Assembly (NCBI GenBank): GCA_036897625.1
Contig: JAYMTA010000988.1
Span: 1 to 22,606, forward strand
Reading direction: 5' to 3'
Length of the DNA: 22,606 nucleotides
Source: Pelargonium cotyledonis
Taxonomy: Eukaryota; Streptophyta; Magnoliopsida; Geraniales; Geraniaceae
Below the pieces are notes generated by a model. That model was not told the DNA's origin. It saw nothing but the letters and a program-made list of their open reading frames with translations, and did not search any database. Below are positions 14,054 to 22,606 of the stretch, in pieces (the first letter of the stretch is position 1; the number at the start of each line of letters is the position of its first letter). The translations under genes and the position numbers were made by a program.

Positions 14054-14850
14054 GGGGTGTAATTAGTACACATTTTGAAACTTCTCTATCATAGAAATGA
14101 CAAGGGAATCAACTCCTCTATTGTGCGGATGGTCTCTCTTAGGAGTGTAAACCTTAGGATTTTTTCTAGTGGCTAGGGTTGTGACGGCTTGTGTTAGGAT
14201 ATGTTAAGGGTGTGGTGGGGCAGATCAGTGAGGGCGGCGGAGTATTGGCGGGCGCGTTTTTGGGCAGGGGGAGAGCAACGTTTTTTTCCGGTTTTGTGAA
14301 GATGGTCAGTAGCAACTAGGGTTCGTTGACCGACAATGTCTCGTCAGCATGTACTAGTGGTGGAGTGGGGCGGCGCTGGTAAGGGTGGTTGGACTTTGGG
14401 GTCAAGTTGAGGATGGTGGGACAAAAAACTCGCAAGTCGCAAACCTAACTGTTCAGGTTCATCAAGGGCCGTGATGGGGTTCAAGGTGCCTCCCATGATA
14501 GGATTAGGTCACGGGCAACCCGAGATTGAGAAGGTCTGATTCGGCAAGTTGTGTTGGTGGTCGCTTGGAGGTTACAAGAAATTGTTCGGAAAATCGGGGG
14601 AGGGTTTACTAGTGCCCCTGATTTGGTTTATTGGTTAGTACTCAAACAAAAGAGTACATAGTTTTTGGTACGAGGTTTCAAATTTTAAGAATAAAAGTTC
14701 TTTCTATTATGCTCTAGATTTGATTTTATTTAGGTTGGAGATTAGTTTTGATTCGGTAGATCTAGTTTGGTTGCTTTCTCTATTGCTACATTGTTGCTAT
14801 GTTCTAACTAATGAAAGTTGATAGTTTCCCGTAAAAAAAAAAAAAAAAAA
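14054..14850 (+). mobile_element. Poly(A)-tailed non-LTR retroelement or retrocopy with 12-bp TSD
   Basis: An 18-base poly(A) tail (14833-14850) follows 'tttcccgt'. The bases after it (tcatcattc), with three of the As, repeat aaatcatcattc at 14042-14053, giving a 12-bp target-site duplication that fixes both ends at about 800 bases. The body is unusually G-rich (14200-14600) compared with surrounding AT-rich DNA and has no long open frame or reverse-transcriptase motif. This fits a 5'-truncated or internally deleted LINE; a processed copy of a non-coding or decayed transcript is the alternative. Confidence 0.72.
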
Positions 14851-15240
14851 TCATCATTCCAAATATGACAGTTTTCCACCAACATATGCAACAGCTATTT
14901 CTATATGGCAACACACCAACCATGTTATATAAGTAAACTATGTTTGAAGTCAACTCTTGTATGAGTTTCACAATTTTCTCATAGTCAAACCCTTTCGCAA
15001 GGAATCAAAATCAGCTCATAATCTTGACAGAATCAAAGACACTAATCATGTCAGATTGCCTTTCACGATCCTAGACTCAGCTCTTCCAATTAATTACTAT
15101 TGTTCATTTGAATCAATAAATAAAAAAAGTACAGAGTGTTTGAAATTAGGCCTCACCCACTAGCCATCATGTTTTCTCATAGTCAATGTGCTCCATTTTC
15201 ATTTGCCAATAAGCTCTCATGAATATTGGTGCTGTTCTTG

Positions 15241-18814
<3,574 letters not shown>

Positions 18815-19521
18815 ATATAGATCGATATAGTGTACTATGATTCGTGTTATATAAATATAAGTTATCATGTTTTCTTGTTCATATGGTAATTGTTTTGTAC
18901 ATTCATTGTTTTGTTGATAAAAAGCAGAGTGATTTTCATGGAGTGAAAAATTGAGGCCAAACATATCTAATTCTCAAGAGTCATGAATTAAAACTATACT
19001 AATGTTTGACTTTGTCATTAGAAGTGCTGTGCAAGAATTCAACCCTTAAAATGGATCAGTATATACAATATTTATATATGTAACATTATTATTTTTATAG
19101 TGCAAAGAACCAATCTCCTAACTTTGACTTGTGATCTCAATGAATGTAAACGTATAGTGTCAATAGCATCACTATTTCTTGAATTAAGGGATTGTTTATA
19201 TCAATCTCACCTTAATTAATAATCATTTCATAGCCGGGAAATAAGAAAATTTGAAGAATTTCATTTACTCTACAGAAATTTGAAGAAAAAATCAACAATA
19301 TTGAAGGTTTCATTAAGTCCTTGAGAACACTGAAAATGTCAAAACATGCAATGGTGGTGGTTAGTACTATGAAGAAAAAAAGGAAAAAAAAAAAAAAAAA
19401 AACCAGTTCATTCATGTCTAATTACTTTTTTTTTGTGTGTGAAAAATGTAGAATTCAACACCAAACCTCCACTTAAATGAGAATCATGATCACTTGGGAG
19501 TTTCTATTTTGGACTTTCTAG
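18815..19521. other. 3' flank of gene D and intergenic DNA
   Basis: AT-rich and non-coding. A run of about 19 As lies at 19384-19402, preceded by a short A-rich stretch. I could not find a matching duplication that would make it a retroelement tail. Nothing else recognised. Confidence 0.5.
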
Positions 19522-19732
19522 CTATAAACTGCACCAAGTCTTGGTCGCTCAATTCAGCACTTGAGTTGTGCATGCATTAGAATCTAATGAGTGAATACTA
19601 ATTATAAAAGTTAAAACATAATCCATACTATAAACTGCACCAAGTATTGGTCGCTCAATTCAGCACTTGAGTTGTGCATGCATTAGAATCTAATTAGTGA
19701 ATACTAATTATAAAGTTAAAACATAATCCATA
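19522..19732 (+). repeat. Tandem duplication, two units of 106 and 105 bp
   Basis: The unit starting ctataaactgcaccaagt at 19522 repeats at 19628, with a few substitutions (tcttgg/tattgg, taatgag/taattag) and one missing A. A third copy begins at 19733 but stops after ctataaa. The near identity means a recent head-to-tail duplication. It does not code. Confidence 0.9.
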
Positions 19733-19769
19733 CTATAAATTTTCACCGTATTAAAACAGTGTAAATTTC

Positions 19770-19960
19770 ACGACCAAGCGTGGGTCAACTGATAAGGAGT
19801 TGTTCCAGCTTATTCTGAAATCTCATGTTCGAGTCTCAGAAAATGTAGTTGCATTAAAATTTGGTAGGGAGGGTTTTTCCGCCCTTATAGTCTTTCCCGC
19901 TTCGAATGGGTATTAGTTTGTGGTATGATTTAAAGGTGTTGTCTCAACAAATTTAAGATG
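19770..19960 (+). mobile_element. tRNA-derived SINE
   Basis: Sequence gcgtgggtcaactgataagg (19779-19798) is A-box-like. It is followed about 30 bases later by tgttcgagtctc (19826-19837), a good pol III B box. Downstream is a unique body with 'gggagggtttttccgccc'. The tRNA fold is degenerate, so this is a SINE, not a tRNA gene. The 3' end is approximate. Confidence 0.6.
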
Positions 19961-21004
19961 AGACCGTGTTTTGGAAACGCGGTTTCAGTGCAAATTTAAA
20001 ATACATTGCAATTTGAACTTCTGGCAAACATACAATACAATAGCTATAGCCTATAGGTGCCCAATTGAGTAGAGTGAAAGCTGAGGCTCAAACACCACCT
20101 GAAGGAACATTTTGGTAAGGAAGCTTCCTTCTGCAAATGAAAGCAACCTACTGATACATACATCTCTGTCTTCTTCTTCATATTCTTCATTGTTATCATG
20201 GATTTATCTGCATTATTGTATTGATGTTACACTCATGTTCCTTTCAATTGCAACTCGGATATGTCACTGTTTGCTCTCTTTTTTAACCCCATGCACACCA
20301 CCTGTTTGTCAAAATTCCACAATCATTGATTTGTTTCAAATTTGGTAGTACCAGTCTTGGCTCCAAATTTGTGATCAACCCTTTAACTTCCAAATAAAAA
20401 TGATGCTCACTAATAGTTCTAGGGTTTGATTAGAAACAAAGAAATGAACAGTTTCCGCCCTCTAGTTACTTATCTTGTGTCTGTGATTTTGATAGAGACA
20501 CTTACAAATCGAAGCGAAAGATCATTGCTAAAGGAGTGTGCTTTCTGTATAACAACATATTTCAAAATTCTCTATACCCCTCAAGAAGTTTAAGGCAATT
20601 TACGGGTTCTTGTCTTCTTGAAACCGGCTAATTTTCTAGTTTGACATGTTAATATGTTTTCCTTTACGACTCCTATGTATAGTAACTGCACCTGTATTGA
20701 ATTCTTTACTAGATGTGTATGTGCTTGTTGGTCTTCATATTGAGGCAAAATTGCTTCTTCATAACCCAATTTGAACGAAGAATAGGCCCACTTGAATGCG
20801 CCTTAGTGCTTGAGATTCAATGCATGGATCCATCATAAAATATCCGTCCATGAATTTCAATACAGGATTGCTAAAGTTTAAGCTAGTGAAGCTTACAAGT
20901 TACAAATGATTTTCTCTGTTTCAGCTTAACTTGCCCTCAAAAAATTCTTGCCAACTCAAAGTTCGAGATCTTGTAATTAAGGTCAGTACTGTTGAGCAAA
21001 ATAA
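19961..21004. other. Intergenic, nothing recognised
   Basis: Low-complexity AT-rich DNA with short chance open frames only, the longest at 20112-20348 with no recognisable domain. No exon-like segments with family motifs were seen on either strand. Confidence 0.45.
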
Positions 21005-21006
21005 TA

Positions 21007-21242
21007 CTTTCCATCCCGAAATGAGTGTTCTCCTTTCTATTTTGAGAAAAATTTAGGAGAAGTTAGTTAGTGTGGTATGCTTATTATTATATTCTCATGA
21101 TCATGTGTTGAGAGATCATAACTAACTTTTTATAAGGATATTATTGACAATTCATGCATAACTAACTTACTAGAAAAGGAAGCAAGACACTCATTTTGAG
21201 ACAAAAATACAAAAGAAACAAGACATTTATTTTGGGACGGAG
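21007..21242 (-). mobile_element. Stowaway-like MITE, copy 1
   Basis: The left end is TA plus ctttccatcccgaaatgagt, and the right end is ttattttgggacggag, which are imperfect terminal inverted repeats of the CTCCCTCCGTCCC type. The interior is the reverse complement of the element at 21854-22092 along its whole length (shared blocks include 'aactaacttactagaaaa' and 'catgatcatgtgttgaga'). The last few bases of the right end and its TA are lost where it abuts the antisense kinase relic. Confidence 0.85.
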
Positions 21243-21785
21243 TCCTCATGCAATCCCAATAACAATATCGCCGTGCTTTTTCCAAGTCAATAATGATCTT
21301 CTGTTTTGATATGCACATTATATAACATTCATTGGTGAAGATCTTGTCTGCACATACACATATTCAGAGTGCGTACCACCCATATCTATATGCGTAATTT
21401 GGATTGATGAAAAGATAAACTTGATCAGAGAGTTCTTGCTTAGTTTGTTCAGGTGTCAGGTGTCTTGGTATTGAGTTCCTAAGATTGTTCTTGAGGAATA
21501 TATCAGTTAAACAAATAAAATAATCCAAGCTTTTGTTGGCCAAGTACTCATAACCTGACAAGAATTCTCAGTGTATTGAGGGCCTTATCCAGAATTCCTT
21601 ATAGCCTCTCCTCTGCTTCATCTTGTGTTGTTTAAGATTCATATAACTAATCATAGTTTGTTGTTTTTTCTGCATCATTTGGGACTTAAACTAATTCATA
21701 TTATCTTGTGAGCAGGGCCAAAGCCACCTGAGCTAACCCAATTTGAAGTTGTTAGTAGCTGCAGCATTGTTGGCTAAATCAGTGG
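21239..21785 (-). pseudogene. Antisense S-domain RLK relic: exon 3, 4 and 5 pieces
   Basis: Three kinase-coding pieces occur in gene order on the minus strand. Complement of 21705-21785: gatttagccaacaatgctgc and onward gives the 'AAATNNF' stretch and then 'QGGFGP' of exon 3, ending acaag with the GT donor degraded to AT. Complement of about 21500-21622: aggctataaggaattctgga resembles 'RLSRNSGQG' of exon 4 with a lost base and a CAA-to-TAA stop, then a deletion, then YEYLANKSLDYFI. Complement of about 21239-21310: gacttggaaaaagcacggcg and onward resembles 'DWKKR...GIARG' of exon 5 and stops at the MITE junction. Intron remnants separate them, so it is a genomic, not processed, copy. Clearly dead and older than pseudogene B. 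Confidence 0.75.
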
Positions 21786-21853
21786 TAATCAACAATATTT
21801 TTTTTTTTCAGGCTTGCAAGTGGAAACTGAGCATTAGTATCAGTTATCACATA

Positions 21854-22092
21854 CTCCCTCTATCCCAAAATCAGTGTTCTGTTTCTCATACATTTTTGTC
21901 TCAAAATGAGTGTCTTGTTTCATTTTCTAGTAAGTTAGTTATACATGAATTGTCAATAATATTTTTATAAAAAGTTAGTTAGGATATCTCAACACATGAT
22001 CATGAGGATACAATAGTAAATATACCACACTAACTAACTTCTTAATTTTTCTCAAAATAGAAAGAATGACACTCATATTGGGACGGAGAGAG
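21854..22092 (+). mobile_element. Stowaway-like MITE, copy 2 (complete)
   Basis: Bounded by TA at 21852-21853 and TA at 22093-22094, the 2-bp target duplication expected of Tc1/mariner-derived MITEs. Ends are ctccctctatcccaaaatca and attgggacggagagag. It is 239 bases long with no coding capacity. It lies in the opposite orientation to copy 1, 611 bases away, with the antisense kinase relic between them. Confidence 0.88.
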
Positions 22093-22103
22093 TATAATTT
22101 ATC

Positions 22104-22275
22104 ACTCCCCCTTCTGAAATGAGTGTATTGCACTCATTTTTGGGAAAAATCGAAAAGTTAGTTAGTGGTAATGCATGAGATTCTAACGAGTTTATTTTGA
22201 GGATGTCATTGGTAATGCACGTATAACTAACTTCCTAAAAAAAAACGACAACACTCATTTTGGGACAAAAACTGA
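22104..22275. mobile_element. Third related MITE, shorter and diverged
   Basis: The left end actcccccttctgaaatgag and the right end actcattttgggacaaaa form a degenerate version of the same terminal repeats. The inner arms 'aagttagttagtggtaatgc' and 'gtaatgcacgtataactaac' also recall copies 1 and 2. At about 170 bases it is an internally shorter relative. The ends are approximate. Confidence 0.65.
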
Positions 22276-22606
22276 CTATGAGTTGTTAATCTGTTGTTGA
22301 TGCTAAAACCGACTAATATTTGATCGTTGCCATATGTTGCAGGGTCATGACTCCGCCTTACACGTTGTAGTTCCTACCATCCATCCTCTCTTCCGACAAA
22401 GTTTCCAGTATGTAACATGTACAAGTCAAAATTGCATTAGAATCTGAAGTTGAATGATTTTGCTTTTCCATTTTCTCAACTTCACTTGGATGTTTCTTGT
22501 GCCATATTCTGAGGGTAGACCCAACTTAGCGGGTTTTTTGGGCTTTTAGCCCAATAGAGAAAAGAATTTGGAGATTTAGCCACAAAGTTTGAAAAATTAG
22601 CCATCT
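22276..22606. other. Right edge, nothing firmly recognised
   Basis: Non-coding. The last 100 bases contain a small palindrome gggcttttagccc (22540-22552) and two 'attagcca'-type repeats (22575-22604), which could be the start of another repetitive element running out of the window. No gene or clear element end is visible. Confidence 0.4.

Noticed and set aside
13677..14066. 129-codon open frame after gene C
   Set aside because: It runs from MITE sequence into featureless DNA and ends inside the retroelement, with no protein family resemblance.
15226..15240. Gene D and gene A starts further upstream (15226 and 1604)
   Set aside because: Those codons are TTG and GTG. The first in-frame ATGs (15241 and 1631) lead directly into the signal peptides.
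19384..19402. Run of about 19 As as a retrotransposon tail
   Set aside because: No target-site duplication or element body could be found on either side; it may be simple slippage.
19826..19837. Possible tRNA gene at the B-box sequence near 19826
   Set aside because: The acceptor and anticodon arms cannot be paired; the arrangement fits a SINE promoter.
21802..21840. A plus-strand 'tttcag|gcttgcaagtggaaactg' resembling the acceptor and start of exon 7 (AWKL)
   Set aside because: Only about 20 bases fit, needing an insertion, and nothing of the rest of exon 7 follows. The confirmed relic here is on the other strand.

Overview
This is plant nuclear DNA. It is AT-rich, has GT-AG introns, and is littered with short transposable elements. 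Its main content is a tandem cluster of G-type (bulb-type) lectin S-receptor-like serine/threonine kinases (S-domain RLKs, the SRK/SD1 family). The canonical seven-exon SRK gene structure and the repeat types (Stowaway-like MITEs, tRNA-derived SINEs, LINE pieces) suggest a eudicot. A woody rosid such as a member of the Rosaceae is a guess only; nothing in the window settles the species.

Layout. Positions 1-205 hold a decayed LINE reverse-transcriptase fragment on the minus strand, followed by a minus-strand SINE and about 900 bases of featureless upstream DNA. Gene A (1631-5129, +) is an intact seven-exon S-domain RLK of 821 aa as I splice it. A small exon-4/intron-4 relic of another copy follows at 5425-5560. 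Pseudogene B (6562-7446, +) is a collapsed copy: the lectin domain is deleted at a short microhomology, a nonsense codon follows, a probable solo LTR is inserted, and most of the gene is fused out down to scrambled 3' pieces. Gene C (8655-12936, +, 818 aa) is intact and the closest paralogue of gene A. Positions 12937-15240 are intergenic and hold a foldback element, one end of a Stowaway-like MITE, and a poly(A)-tailed non-LTR retroelement bounded by a 12-bp target-site duplication. Gene D (15241-18814, +, 851 aa) is intact and more diverged, and carries a foldback element in its last intron. The right 3.8 kb has no intact gene. It holds a 106-bp tandem duplication, a SINE, and a previously easy-to-miss antisense S-domain RLK relic (pieces of exons 3, 4 and 5 in order on the minus strand, 21239-21785). 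Two copies of one MITE in opposite orientation flank that relic, and a third related MITE lies beyond.

Function. Genes A, C and D each encode a signal peptide, bulb-lectin, S-locus-glycoprotein, EGF-like and PAN/apple ectodomain, one membrane span, and a kinase with the catalytic Lys, HRD and DFG residues in place. They are expected to be plasma-membrane receptors for self/non-self, microbial or developmental ligands; the ligand cannot be read from sequence. The cluster shows birth-and-death evolution: three live genes, one recent wreck, two older relics, and a likely gene-conversion tract between A and C. I did not find a clearly novel biological system. The most unusual structure is the MITE-flanked antisense kinase relic.
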